Shown here in pieces: positions 8,751 through 17,161 of a stretch of 53,529 bases of DNA. Origin of the DNA: an uncultured Myxococcales bacterium. GTDB lineage: Bacteria > Myxococcota_A > Bradymonadia > UBA7976 > UBA1532. Made by a program: the position numbers and the translations under genes. Numbering within the stretch: position 1 is the first letter of the stretch; the number at the start of each line of letters is the position of its first letter. The stretch is from NCBI GenBank assembly GCA_903847385.1, contig CAINDO010000160.1, forward strand, positions 1 to 53,529, written 5' to 3'. Below the pieces are notes generated by a model. The model was not told the DNA's origin. It made no database searches and worked only from the letters and a program-made list of their open reading frames with translations.

Positions 8751-8849
8751 GAAGACTCCTGCGCAGAAGCTGGGCCCCGCGGCCCATGTGTTGACCGCGG
8801 GAGAGTACGCCCGATGGGGCCCACGCGCCAAGGTGCTCACCGTCGGCGC

Positions 8850-9374
8850 TCAGGGCGCCGGCAGCACCGCGCCGCGGCCGCCCCGCTCCAGGCGGTCGAA
8901 CTCGTGGATGAACCGCGCCGCGCGGTCGAGCAGGCTGCGCATGCCGGCGTGGAACAGCAGCCGCTGCGACTGCTGCTCGTTGCCCCACTTGTGCCAGTGA
9001 CCGTTGCGGGGGTGCGGGCCGTGTTCGTTCGTCGGCGCCTGGGGCGGGATGCCGTGCCAGTCGAGGACCTCGCCGGTGAAGAAGATCACCGTCTTCTCGA
9101 TCTCGCGGCCGTCCCGCCGGTAGGTGTAGCGGACCTGGTCGCGGAAGTCGGGCAGCACCCGCACCGCCGTCACGGTGGTCTCCTCACGCAGCTCGCGCAG
9201 GGCCGTCTCGATGTCCGACTCGCCCGGGTTCTGGCTGCCCTTGGGGAACTCCCAGGCGGCCTCCGGGTTGCGGACCAGCGCGCTGTGCACCAGCAGGAAC
9301 TGGATGCGGCCCTCGTCCATCCCCCGCCGAAAGGGGATGACGCCGCAGGATCGCTCGTGGAACAGCGCGCTCAC
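8850..9374 (-). CDS. NUDIX hydrolase, diadenosine tetraphosphatase-like
   Basis: 174 residues from a GTG start. A near-complete Nudix box runs G-x5-E-x7-REL-R-EE-T-T-V (GSQNPGE...ALRELREETTV, about residues 46-68), with Thr in place of the final Gly. Preceding features (SCGVIPFRR, FLLVHS, WEFPKG) are those of asymmetric Ap4A hydrolases and relatives (WxFPKGxxExGE pattern). It would act in the cytoplasm clearing dinucleoside polyphosphates. The C-terminal 50 residues after the domain (HWHKWGNEQQSQRL...) are an extension. The start has no Shine-Dalgarno but overlaps the stop of a possible 26-codon frame (see next entry). Confidence 0.85.
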   Translation of the reverse strand: MSALFHERSCGVIPFRRGMDEGRIQFLLVHSALVRNPEAAWEFPKGSQNPGESDIETALRELREETTVTAVRVLPDFRDQVRYTYRRDGREIEKTVIFFTGEVLDWHGIPPQAPTNEHGPHPRNGHWHKWGNEQQSQRLLFHAGMRSLLDRAARFIHEFDRLERGGRGAVLPAP

Positions 9375-9451
9375 GACGGGCGACCAGCGGACAAGGGGGC
9401 AGCCGACGCCGCAGCGAGGGCGGCGTGGACCATTTTGAAGAAACCGGACAT
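9371..9451 (-). CDS. possible 26-residue leader peptide upstream of the NUDIX gene
   Basis: A short frame starts at the ATG at 9451 (MSGFFKMVHAALAAASAAPL and six more residues). Its TGA overlaps the GTG of the NUDIX gene (GTGA), which itself lacks a Shine-Dalgarno sequence. It could be a leader for coupled translation or a chance frame; its own ribosome binding site is weak. Confidence 0.25.
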   Translation of the reverse strand: MSGFFKMVHAALAAASAAPLSAGRPS

Positions 9452-9504
9452 TGCCGCCAGCTTACCAGATCGGAGCCCCACGCGGAAGCGGGGGCGCGCC
9501 GGCG

Positions 9505-10614
9505 TCAGGCGACGAACCGCAGCGGGCTGAACGGCGACAGGTCCGTCGCGGCCTGTCCGGACTGCAGGTACTCCACGAGCAGCAGCGCCACGGCGGGGGC
9601 GACCGTCAGGTCGTGCTCACCGAACCCGGTGGCGTAGAGCAGGTTCACCGCGTCCGTGCTGCCCAGGAGCGGCATGCCATCGGAGGTCGTCGCGACGAGC
9701 GTGGCGCCGTGGCCGGTGACCGGCAGCTCGCCGAGCCCCGGGGCGATGCGCGTGGCCGTGGCCAGCAGCTCACCCAGGCGCGCCGCCGTCACGCGCGTGT
9801 CGAAGCCGGCCCGCTCGGGCGCGCTCGCCAGCAGCAAGCGCCCATCGGGCAGCGGCGCGACCCGCACGGCCGGATGCCAGAGCCCGTGCCGCATGGCCCG
9901 GCTCTGTCCCAGGGTGGCCACGGTGATGCGCCGGGGCTCCACGGCCGCGCTCGGCAGCCCGCCCACGCCGCAGGATGCGCCGGCGGCCAGCACCACCGCC
10001 CCCGCGGCCACGGAGCCCTCGGGGATGTGCAGGCCCGTCACGGCGCCGGCCACGCGCGCGACGCCGAGCACCGGGGTGGCCAGGTGGACCTCGACGCCGG
10101 CCTCGGCGCACCCGTGCAGCAGCGCGTTGTGCAGTCCGGCGGCGTCCAGGCCGCGCTCCTCGGGCAGGTGCAGCGCCGCGACGAGGTCGTCCGACAGGCC
10201 CCGCTCGCGCTCCCGCGCCGTGCCACCGGTCATGCTCTCGAAGGGCAGCCCCGCGCGCCGCTGCCACGTCGCCCGGGCGTGCAGCGCCTCGAGCTCCGCC
10301 AGATCCGCCGCGGGCAGCAGCAGCCCGCCGCTCCGCTGCGCCACGGGCAGGCCGGTCTCGCTCGTCAGACCCTCGAGGAACGCCGGCATCGCCGCCCGAC
10401 CGCGCATGCGCAGGTCGAAGAACGCGTCCGGCGACTCGGCGTCGCACTGCGCGGTCACGAACCCCAGGTGCAGCGGCCGCGAGGGCTGCGCCGACCGCTC
10501 GAAGAGCAGCACCCGCGCCCCCGCCCGGGCGGCCTCGCGCGCGATGGCGCAGCCGACGATGCCCGCCCCCACCACCGCGACGTCGACGGGTCCACGCCCA
10601 TGATGATCGGACAT
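9505..10614 (-). CDS. FAD-dependent oxidoreductase, DAO (glycine oxidase-like) family
   Basis: 369 residues. The N-terminal Rossmann motif VAVVGAGIVGCAIAREAARAG (GxGxxG, about residues 12-32) is followed by an acidic strand end (LLFER), as in FAD-binding DAO proteins. Central parts (RSGGLLLPAADLAELEAL, the GLDAAGLHNALLHGCAEAGVEV helix, VVLAAGA) and the C-terminal SDGMPLLGSTDAVNLLYATGFGEHDLTVAPA correspond to the D-amino-acid/glycine oxidase and ThiO fold. There is no signal peptide, so it is cytoplasmic. Four bases separate it from the upstream acyl-CoA ligase gene on the same strand. The substrate is not determinable; the family covers secondary and primary amines and hydroxy acids. Confidence 0.85.
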   Translation of the reverse strand: MSDHHGRGPVDVAVVGAGIVGCAIAREAARAGARVLLFERSAQPSRPLHLGFVTAQCDAESPDAFFDLRMRGRAAMPAFLEGLTSETGLPVAQRSGGLLLPAADLAELEALHARATWQRRAGLPFESMTGGTARERERGLSDDLVAALHLPEERGLDAAGLHNALLHGCAEAGVEVHLATPVLGVARVAGAVTGLHIPEGSVAAGAVVLAAGASCGVGGLPSAAVEPRRITVATLGQSRAMRHGLWHPAVRVAPLPDGRLLLASAPERAGFDTRVTAARLGELLATATRIAPGLGELPVTGHGATLVATTSDGMPLLGSTDAVNLLYATGFGEHDLTVAPAVALLLVEYLQSGQAATDLSPFSPLRFVA

Positions 10615-10618
10615 GGTC

Positions 10619-12445
10619 TCAGTCCGCCGAGCGCTGGTTCTTGGCGTAGATCTCGTCGATCTGCGCGGCGTAGGCCTTGATCACGGCCTTGCGCTTGACC
10701 TTCATGGAGGGCGTCAGGAAGCCGTTCTCCTGGCTGAACGCCTCGCCGATGAGCAGGAAGTATTTGATCTGCTCGTACCGGGCGAGGTGGCCGTTGACCA
10801 CGTCCACGTCCTTCTGGAGCAGCTCGACCACCTTCGGGTGTTTGACCAGCTCGTTCTGGTCCTTGAACGCGATGCCGTTCTCCTGCGCCCAGGGGATCAG
10901 GGCCTCGAACCGCGGCACCAGCAGCGCGATGCAGTAGGGCCGCTGGTCGCCCACGATGCAGGGCTGCTCGATGAACTTCTGCAGCTTGAGCTGGTTCTCC
11001 AGGTTCTGCGGGGCGACGTACTTGCCGCCGGCCGTCTTGAAGAGGTCCTTCTTCCGGTCGGTGATCTTCAGGAAGCCGTCGCGATCGAACTCGCCGATGT
11101 CGCCCGTGGCGAACCAGCCGTCGGCGAGCAGGACCTCGGCCGAGGCCTCGGGCTTGTTGTAGTAGCCCTTCATGATGTTGGGGCCGCGGGCCAGGATCTC
11201 GCCGTCCTCGGCGATCTTGACCTCGACGTTGTCGATCACCTTGCCCACGCTGCCGAACCGGAAGGCGTCCGGCCGGTTCACCGTGAGCACCGGCGCGGTC
11301 TCGCTGAGGCCGTAGCCCTCGAGCACGAGCAGGTTGGCCGCGTGGAAGAGCTCGGCGATGTCGCGCGACAGCGGGGCGCCGCCGCTCACGAAGAAGCGGA
11401 TGCGGCCGCCGAGTTTGTCGTTGAGCTTGGAGAACACCAGCTTGAACGCGAGCTTGTACTGCAGCGCCATCAGCCCGCCCGGCTCGCGGCCCGCCTGGCG
11501 CTCCTTGCTCACGGCCATGCCGACGTCGATGGCCCACTCGATGAGCTTGCGCTTCACGCCCGTCGCGTTGTCGCGGTTCGCCATGAAGTTCGCGTAGACC
11601 TTCTCGTAGATGCGCGGCACGGACGCGACCACGGTGGGCTTCACGTCCCCGATGTTCTCGACCAGCTTGGGGATGCTCTCGGCGTAATAGATCGTCGCGC
11701 CGGCGTACATCAGGGCCAGGTAATAACCGGCCATGCGCTCGAAGCTGTGCGACAGCGGCAGGAACGACACCATGGAGTCGGCCGTGTTGATGGCGATCGC
11801 GCGGGCGCTGGCCTCGCAGTTGGCCATCATGTTGCCGTGGGTGAGCATCACGCCCTTGGGATCACCGGTCGTGCCCGACGTGTAGATCAGCGTCAGCAGG
11901 TGCTCGCGCTCGATGCCGGCCACGCGGGCGTCCACCTCGGCGGTGCTCCCCTGCTCACGGCCGAGCTGCTCCAGGTCGGCGAGCGACATCAGCGTCACGC
12001 CCTCGGCGGCGCCCTTGATGCCGGCCTCGAAGGCCACGATGTGCGTGAGCGTGGGCATGTCCGCCCGCGTCTTCAGCAGCTTGTCCACCTGCTCCTGGGT
12101 GCTGGCGAAGCAGACCTTGCTGTTGCTGTCCCGCACCACGTAGGCACATTCGGCCGGCGTGTTCGTCGCGTAGATGGGCGCGTCGGCGGCGCCGGCGCTC
12201 AGCGTCGCCAGGTCGGCGAGCATCCACTCCGGGCGGTTCTCGCTGAGCAGCGAGACGACGTCCCCGGGCTGCACGCCGATCTTGATCAGGCCGGCGGCGG
12301 CGTGATCGACGCGCGCCCGCACCTGCGCCCACGTCAGCGGGGACCAGTGGCCCTGCACCTTGCTGTAGACCATCGGGCGGCTCTGCAGCTTGGCCGCCTG
12401 CTCGCGAAAGATTGCGGGGATGGAACGGGGGGAGGTGCTCGCCAT
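10619..12445 (-). CDS. fadD: long-chain acyl-CoA synthetase (AMP-forming)
   Basis: 608 residues, the usual length for ACSL/FadD15-type enzymes. The adenylate-forming motifs are complete: P-loop YTSGTTGDPKGVMLTH, FVSGGAPLSRDIA, EGYGLSETAP, then GWFATGDIGEF, ITDRKKDLFKTAGGKYVAP and a C-terminal KVKRKAVI with the lysine-rich adenylation region. It activates long-chain fatty acids to acyl-CoA at the cytoplasmic side of the membrane. It is first in a two-gene unit with the FAD oxidoreductase. An acyl-CoA dehydrogenase elsewhere in the window could act on its products, but they are not clustered. Confidence 0.93.
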   Translation of the reverse strand: MASTSPRSIPAIFREQAAKLQSRPMVYSKVQGHWSPLTWAQVRARVDHAAAGLIKIGVQPGDVVSLLSENRPEWMLADLATLSAGAADAPIYATNTPAECAYVVRDSNSKVCFASTQEQVDKLLKTRADMPTLTHIVAFEAGIKGAAEGVTLMSLADLEQLGREQGSTAEVDARVAGIEREHLLTLIYTSGTTGDPKGVMLTHGNMMANCEASARAIAINTADSMVSFLPLSHSFERMAGYYLALMYAGATIYYAESIPKLVENIGDVKPTVVASVPRIYEKVYANFMANRDNATGVKRKLIEWAIDVGMAVSKERQAGREPGGLMALQYKLAFKLVFSKLNDKLGGRIRFFVSGGAPLSRDIAELFHAANLLVLEGYGLSETAPVLTVNRPDAFRFGSVGKVIDNVEVKIAEDGEILARGPNIMKGYYNKPEASAEVLLADGWFATGDIGEFDRDGFLKITDRKKDLFKTAGGKYVAPQNLENQLKLQKFIEQPCIVGDQRPYCIALLVPRFEALIPWAQENGIAFKDQNELVKHPKVVELLQKDVDVVNGHLARYEQIKYFLLIGEAFSQENGFLTPSMKVKRKAVIKAYAAQIDEIYAKNQRSAD

Positions 12446-12570
12446 GTGCCTGACCTAGCCGAGGGGGGAGGGCTGCTGCCGACGTGGGGCGCATCATGGC
12501 GACGCGGTGACAGGGATTCAACAGCAACAAATCCACCAGAACGGGCCGGTGGTGATATGCTCCCGCGACC

Positions 12571-15500
12571 ATGAAGCCCACGGACTTCCCCCAAGGCTAC
12601 AAGCCGCGCCATCTCCTGGGAGAGGGCTCGATGGGCACGGTCTGGCTGGCCTACAGCGGCCAGGCCAAGGGCCACTGCGCGGTGAAGGTCCTGCACCTGC
12701 GGGACGACCGGAAGGGCAGCGCCGAGCGCTCGTTCAACCGCGAGGTGCGGGCGATGGCGCGGTTGAGCCACCCCGCCGTGATCGAGATCCTCGACTACGG
12801 CCGCACGCCGGCGGGCTCACCCTTCGTGGCGATGGAGTACGTGCCCGGCGTCAGCCTGACGCAGTACATGAGCGGCGGATGGACGTGGCCGCGCCTGTAC
12901 ACGCTCATCGACGCCCTGCTGGCCGGCCTCGCTCATGCGCACGCGCGTGATCTGATCCACCGTGATCTCAAGCCCGGCAACGTGCTGGTCATCCCGCACC
13001 AGGCGGTGGGCGGCATCAAGCTGGTGGACTTCGGCATCGCCCTGGCCGTCAACGAGGCGCAGACGGCCAGCCGCCGCATCGAGGGCACGCCGGCGTACAT
13101 CGCGCCCGAGGCGGCCTCCGGCGAGGTCGCCGCCATCGGCCCCTGGACGGACCTGTACTCCCTGGGCGTGATGCTCTTCGAGCTCGTCACGGGTGAGCTG
13201 CCGTTCCACGGGCGCCACCTGCTGGCGCACCACCAGCGCACGCCCTTGCCGCCCATCAAGGTCCGGCCGGACGTCGACTGCCCCCCGGGCCTCGTCCCGG
13301 TGATCGAGGTCCTGCTGGCCAAGGCGCCCACGCAGCGGTTCCGTACGGTGGCTGCCGTCCGCGAGGCCCTGCGCGCGCTCGGCGCGCCGCCGGACGTCCC
13401 CGTCGCCCTGGACACGCCGCCGGAGCAGGTCGAGCTGGACGAGGACGAGACGCGCACCACCGGCGACTACGACGTCGCCCCCGCCGTGGGCCCCTCGGGC
13501 CCGGGGCTGTTTTTCCTCCGCGAGCCGGCGCTGGCCGGGCGCGAGCATCAGCAGGCCATCATCCGCCAGGCCGCCGAGGCCGCCCTGCGGGGCGAGGGCC
13601 CGCGCGTGGTGATGATCGAGGGCGAGGCCGGCCTGGGCAAGTCCAGCCTGGCGGGCTGGGCGCGCGAGTGGCTCGAGGAGAACGGGCTGATGAGCACGCT
13701 CGTCATCCGCAGCGAGCCCCACACCCGGGCCGGCGGTGGCTTGCGGCAGGCCATCCTGCGCCACGTGGGCCTGCCCACGGCCTCGCGCACGGACGCCGAG
13801 CACGCCCTGATCTCCGTCTTTCCAGATCCGGACGCCCGCCAGAACGCGCTGGACGTCCTCTTCTCGGTGCAGGACGCCGAGGACCAGGCCAGCGAGACCC
13901 ACATCGCCCACGGCGCTCGCCTCGTGCGCGACCTCGCCGCCGATCAGCCGTTCCTGCTCTGGGCGGACGACGCGCAGTGGTCCCCCGAGGGCAAGGTCCT
14001 GCGACTCATTCACCGCCTCGCCCGCGGCGGCCTGGACTCGGCCAAGCGCCTGCTGGTCATCGTCACGCTGCGCCCGAGCGGCCGCACCACGGTCCGCGCG
14101 GCCCGGCGCGCGCTGCTGTCGCTCCCCCGCGTGGATCACCTGGAGCTCGGCCCCGTCGGCCCCCTGGCACTGGCCCCCGCCCTGGAGTCGCTGGCCCCCC
14201 TGCCCGATGGCGTGGCCACCGCGGCCTGTCTGCAGGCGGCGGGCAATCCGCTCATCGCGCTCGAAGCCGTGCGCAGTTTCCTCGAGGACAGCGGCCTTCA
14301 CACGGTCCCCACGGATCCCAACGCGGTGCTCCAGGCCCGCATCGATGGCGTCACCAAGGGCGAGGGCGGCGGCGCGCTGCGCTCGGCTCTGGCCCGCGCG
14401 ACCATCCTGGGCCGCAGCTTCACCGTCGGCCCCCTGGCGCGCCTGTGCTCTGTGCCCGGCGACCCCGAGGCGCCCGACCTGCCCAGCGATCCGGCGGAGC
14501 TCGAGGGTCTGCTCGAGAAGGCCGTGAGCGCGGGTCTGGCCGTGGAGCAGGGCGCCGGCCGCTGGCGGTACAGTCACGACCTGGTGCGCGGTCAGCTCCG
14601 CCAAGTGTGTCGGCAGTTGCCCAACTGGCCCGCCCTGAACGAGATGGCCGCCGAGCTCAAGCTCGCCAAGTCCGAGCAGGATCCCACGGGCATCGAGCTC
14701 GAGGTCGTGGCGCGCCACTATGCCGAGGCCGGCATGATGAGCCAGGCCCTGCGGCTCGGCCGCGAGAGCGTGCGCCGCCTGCACACCTCCGGGCTCATGG
14801 GCCACGCCACCTCGTTCACCCGGCGCCTGCTGGAGTGGGACGACATCGGCCATCTGCTCTCGGCCGAGGCCCGCGGCGAGCTGTGTCTCGTGGCCAGCGA
14901 GTCCGCCGAACACGCCGGCCAGCCGGACGAGGCCGAGTCCTACGCGCAGCAGGCGGTCGGCATCGCCCAGCGCAACTATCTGTTCTCACTCGCCGCCCGC
15001 GCCGCCAGCCGGCTCGGTGTGTTGCGCGTGCGTTCGGACCGCCCGGACGACGCCGAGACCTGGCTCACGGACGCCCTGCGTTTCGCCCGCAAGAGCGGGG
15101 ACGCCGTGGCGCGCAGCAACGCACATCTGTCGCTGGGACACTTCTACCAGCACCTGCGCCGGTTCGAGCAGGCCCGCGCCGCCTTCGAGGCCAGCCTCGA
15201 GAGCGCCCGCGGCGTGGACTCGCCCCCCGCGGAGCTGGCCGCCCGGCTGGCCCTGGCACACCTGGACCGCCTCGAGGGCCGGCTCGCCCGCGCCGAAGAC
15301 GAGTTCCAGGAGCTCGCCGTGTTCGCCGCCGAGAGCAGCCTCGAGGTCAACGCGCTCACCGCCCGTCTCGAGCTCGGCGTGTGCGCCTGGACGCGCAACG
15401 ACGCCCAGGCCGCCAAGACACAGTTCGAGGACGTCCGCCAGGCCGCCCACGGCAACCTTTTCGCGCTCGAGTTCTACGCCAGCCTCGGCGAGGCCTGGGC

Positions 15501-15732
15501 CCAGGCCGCCATGGGGCACTGGGGGGAGGTCGAGCTGCTGCTCATCCAGGCCGAGGACCTCAAGTTCGACGTCCGCATGCACGACGCCGAGGCCGAGCGG
15601 CTGCGGCGCGCGCTGCGCGACCTGGCGCACGTGGCCGGCCGACCCGACCTCGTCGAGCGCATCGACCGGCTGAACATCTTCCACACCCGGTCGCACTCCA
15701 CGACCTCGGGCGGCGAAGCGACCCGGCCTTAG
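12571..15732 (+). CDS. Ser/Thr protein kinase fused to AAA-type ATPase and TPR repeats
   Basis: 1053 residues. The kinase domain (about residues 12-270) has P-loop LGEGSMGTVWLAY, lysine in CAVKVLHL, catalytic HRDLKPGN (His130-Arg-Asp132), VDFGIAL and GTPAYIAPEAA, so it should be active. A second ATPase has Walker A GEAGLGKSS (residues 351-359) and a Walker B-like FLLWADDAQW, as in MalT/AfsR-like and PknK-type regulators. The rest (about 690-1040) is helical with TPR-type repeats (RFARKSGDAVARSNAHLSLG, FEQARAAFEASLES). No transmembrane segment is seen, so it is probably a cytoplasmic signalling protein. It is monocistronic, converging with the cNMP-domain gene 2 bases away. Confidence 0.92.
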   Translation: MKPTDFPQGYKPRHLLGEGSMGTVWLAYSGQAKGHCAVKVLHLRDDRKGSAERSFNREVRAMARLSHPAVIEILDYGRTPAGSPFVAMEYVPGVSLTQYMSGGWTWPRLYTLIDALLAGLAHAHARDLIHRDLKPGNVLVIPHQAVGGIKLVDFGIALAVNEAQTASRRIEGTPAYIAPEAASGEVAAIGPWTDLYSLGVMLFELVTGELPFHGRHLLAHHQRTPLPPIKVRPDVDCPPGLVPVIEVLLAKAPTQRFRTVAAVREALRALGAPPDVPVALDTPPEQVELDEDETRTTGDYDVAPAVGPSGPGLFFLREPALAGREHQQAIIRQAAEAALRGEGPRVVMIEGEAGLGKSSLAGWAREWLEENGLMSTLVIRSEPHTRAGGGLRQAILRHVGLPTASRTDAEHALISVFPDPDARQNALDVLFSVQDAEDQASETHIAHGARLVRDLAADQPFLLWADDAQWSPEGKVLRLIHRLARGGLDSAKRLLVIVTLRPSGRTTVRAARRALLSLPRVDHLELGPVGPLALAPALESLAPLPDGVATAACLQAAGNPLIALEAVRSFLEDSGLHTVPTDPNAVLQARIDGVTKGEGGGALRSALARATILGRSFTVGPLARLCSVPGDPEAPDLPSDPAELEGLLEKAVSAGLAVEQGAGRWRYSHDLVRGQLRQVCRQLPNWPALNEMAAELKLAKSEQDPTGIELEVVARHYAEAGMMSQALRLGRESVRRLHTSGLMGHATSFTRRLLEWDDIGHLLSAEARGELCLVASESAEHAGQPDEAESYAQQAVGIAQRNYLFSLAARAASRLGVLRVRSDRPDDAETWLTDALRFARKSGDAVARSNAHLSLGHFYQHLRRFEQARAAFEASLESARGVDSPPAELAARLALAHLDRLEGRLARAEDEFQELAVFAAESSLEVNALTARLELGVCAWTRNDAQAAKTQFEDVRQAAHGNLFALEFYASLGEAWAQAAMGHWGEVELLLIQAEDLKFDVRMHDAEAERLRRALRDLAHVAGRPDLVERIDRLNIFHTRSHSTTSGGEATRP

Positions 15733-15734
15733 TC

Positions 15735-17006
15735 TCAGGCTTTCTTGTCGGTCTCGGTCAGGCCTTCGATGGCCCAGGCCGTGTCGGCGACCTCCTCGAT
15801 GTCCACGGAGCCATCGGCCACGAAGGCCTCGATCTCCGTGCGGCGCACGTCCGCCAGCGCCGTCAGCGCCTCGCCGAGCGTGGGCGCGGCGCCGCTGAGT
15901 TTGTGCCAGTCCGCCGCCGGCAGGTGCAGCAGGATGCCGCCATCGGGCATGACGACACTCGCCGTCGTCGGCTGCCCCGTGAGCAGGGACATCTCACCGA
16001 AGGCGTCGCCCTCGTGCAGGTCGGCGATCTGCGCGGCGTTGCCGTCCGCGTCCGTGACCCAGACCTCGCAGTCACCGTGCAGCACGAAGAACAGACCCGG
16101 CGGGGGCGCGTTCTGTTCGATGACGGTCGCGCCCTTGGCGTAGGGCCGCACGGTGAAGGCGTTCACGATGGCGTCCTTGTTGGGCACGGCGCCCAGCACG
16201 CGGCTGTGTTCCAGCAGGTCCGCCAACAGACGCTGCTTGACCAGCGTGCGCACGCGCTCGACCAGCGCCGGGCGCTGCAGGCCCAGCTCCACGATGCGCT
16301 CGGCGTCCATGCGCCAGGCGATGCCCGGCCCGAGCGCCGTCAGAGAGGTCTTGCGGGGCACCTCGGTGAGCAATGACATCTCACCGAGCAGCGTGGGCCC
16401 GCGCCGCACGCCGATGTCCACGGACTTGCCATCGACCGTGCGCACCGTGGTCTTGGCCTGCCCCTGCACCAGCAGGAACACCTTGCGCTCCACCGTGTCC
16501 TGGCTCAGCAGCTCCAGGCCGTCGCGCAGGAGCACGGGCTCGACCTCGCGCGCCAGGGCCACGAAGTCCTCGGCGGGCAGCTCCTCGAAGATGGGGATGG
16601 CCGGCATGCGCGCGAACTTGGGCAGCACGATGTCGTCGATCTTGGTGCCCAGGCGCAGGGCCACGAAGACCTGCTCGTCCGGGTCGGCGGGCACGGTCAG
16701 CGTCTGCGCGGGCGCGGCGGGCGGGGCCATCAGCGGCCCCTGCCGCGGGCGACCGGCGCCGAAGCGCACGGCCAGGTCGGCCAGCAGGGCCTCGAGGCGC
16801 TCGGTGCTCAGGTAGCGGCGCCCCAGGGCCAGCGACACGAAGAACTCGCCGCGCCCGGCCGCCGCGCGGGCCGTCGCCTGCCACACGGCGTCCGCTTCTT
16901 CCTGGGCACCGGCGCGCTCCAGGGCGTTGGCCAGCTCGGCGCGGTGGCGCAGATCCGCGGGCGCGGCCGCGACGGCCTGAATGGCTTGCTCGAGGGTGAT
17001 GCTCAA
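15735..17006 (-). CDS. protein with two cyclic-nucleotide-binding-like domains
   Basis: 423 residues from TTG at 17006. This start is preferred because GGAG sits 6 bases upstream and a sensible helical N-terminus follows (SITLEQAIQAVAAAPADLRHRAELANALERAG, a TPR-like helix pair). Two cNMP-fold domains follow, about residues 135-245 (FEELPAEDFVALAREVEPVLL, LLGEMSLLTEVPRKTSL) and 260-370 (VIEQNAPPPGLFFVLHGDCEVWV, FGEMSLLTGQPTTASVV). The second lacks the Arg that binds the cyclic phosphate (Thr instead), so it may not bind cNMP. No DNA-binding or kinase domain is attached, so it is a sensor or scaffold rather than a CRP-type regulator. Confidence 0.8.
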   Translation of the reverse strand: MSITLEQAIQAVAAAPADLRHRAELANALERAGAQEEADAVWQATARAAAGRGEFFVSLALGRRYLSTERLEALLADLAVRFGAGRPRQGPLMAPPAAPAQTLTVPADPDEQVFVALRLGTKIDDIVLPKFARMPAIPIFEELPAEDFVALAREVEPVLLRDGLELLSQDTVERKVFLLVQGQAKTTVRTVDGKSVDIGVRRGPTLLGEMSLLTEVPRKTSLTALGPGIAWRMDAERIVELGLQRPALVERVRTLVKQRLLADLLEHSRVLGAVPNKDAIVNAFTVRPYAKGATVIEQNAPPPGLFFVLHGDCEVWVTDADGNAAQIADLHEGDAFGEMSLLTGQPTTASVVMPDGGILLHLPAADWHKLSGAAPTLGEALTALADVRRTEIEAFVADGSVDIEEVADTAWAIEGLTETDKKA

Positions 17007-17041
17007 GGTCGACTCCGTGGGTGTCTGGACGCTGTAATCGG

Positions 17042-17073
17042 TTCGGGACTTCGGGACTTCGGGATTTCGGGAG
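17042..17073. repeat. four tandem 8-mers TTCGGGAN
   Basis: TTCGGGAC, TTCGGGAC, TTCGGGAT and TTCGGGAG follow one another without gaps in the 155-base region between the divergent cNMP-domain gene and the propeller lipoprotein gene. The repeat lies 36 bases upstream of the TTG start on the minus strand. It may be a regulator-binding array or simple slippage. Confidence 0.6.
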
Positions 17074-17161
17074 AGCGCGAGCGTCGACCACGGGCCGGCG
17101 CAAGTCAACCGCGAGGCGCGTGCCCCTCGAACGCGCGGCCGCACCTGATACACTGCACGCC

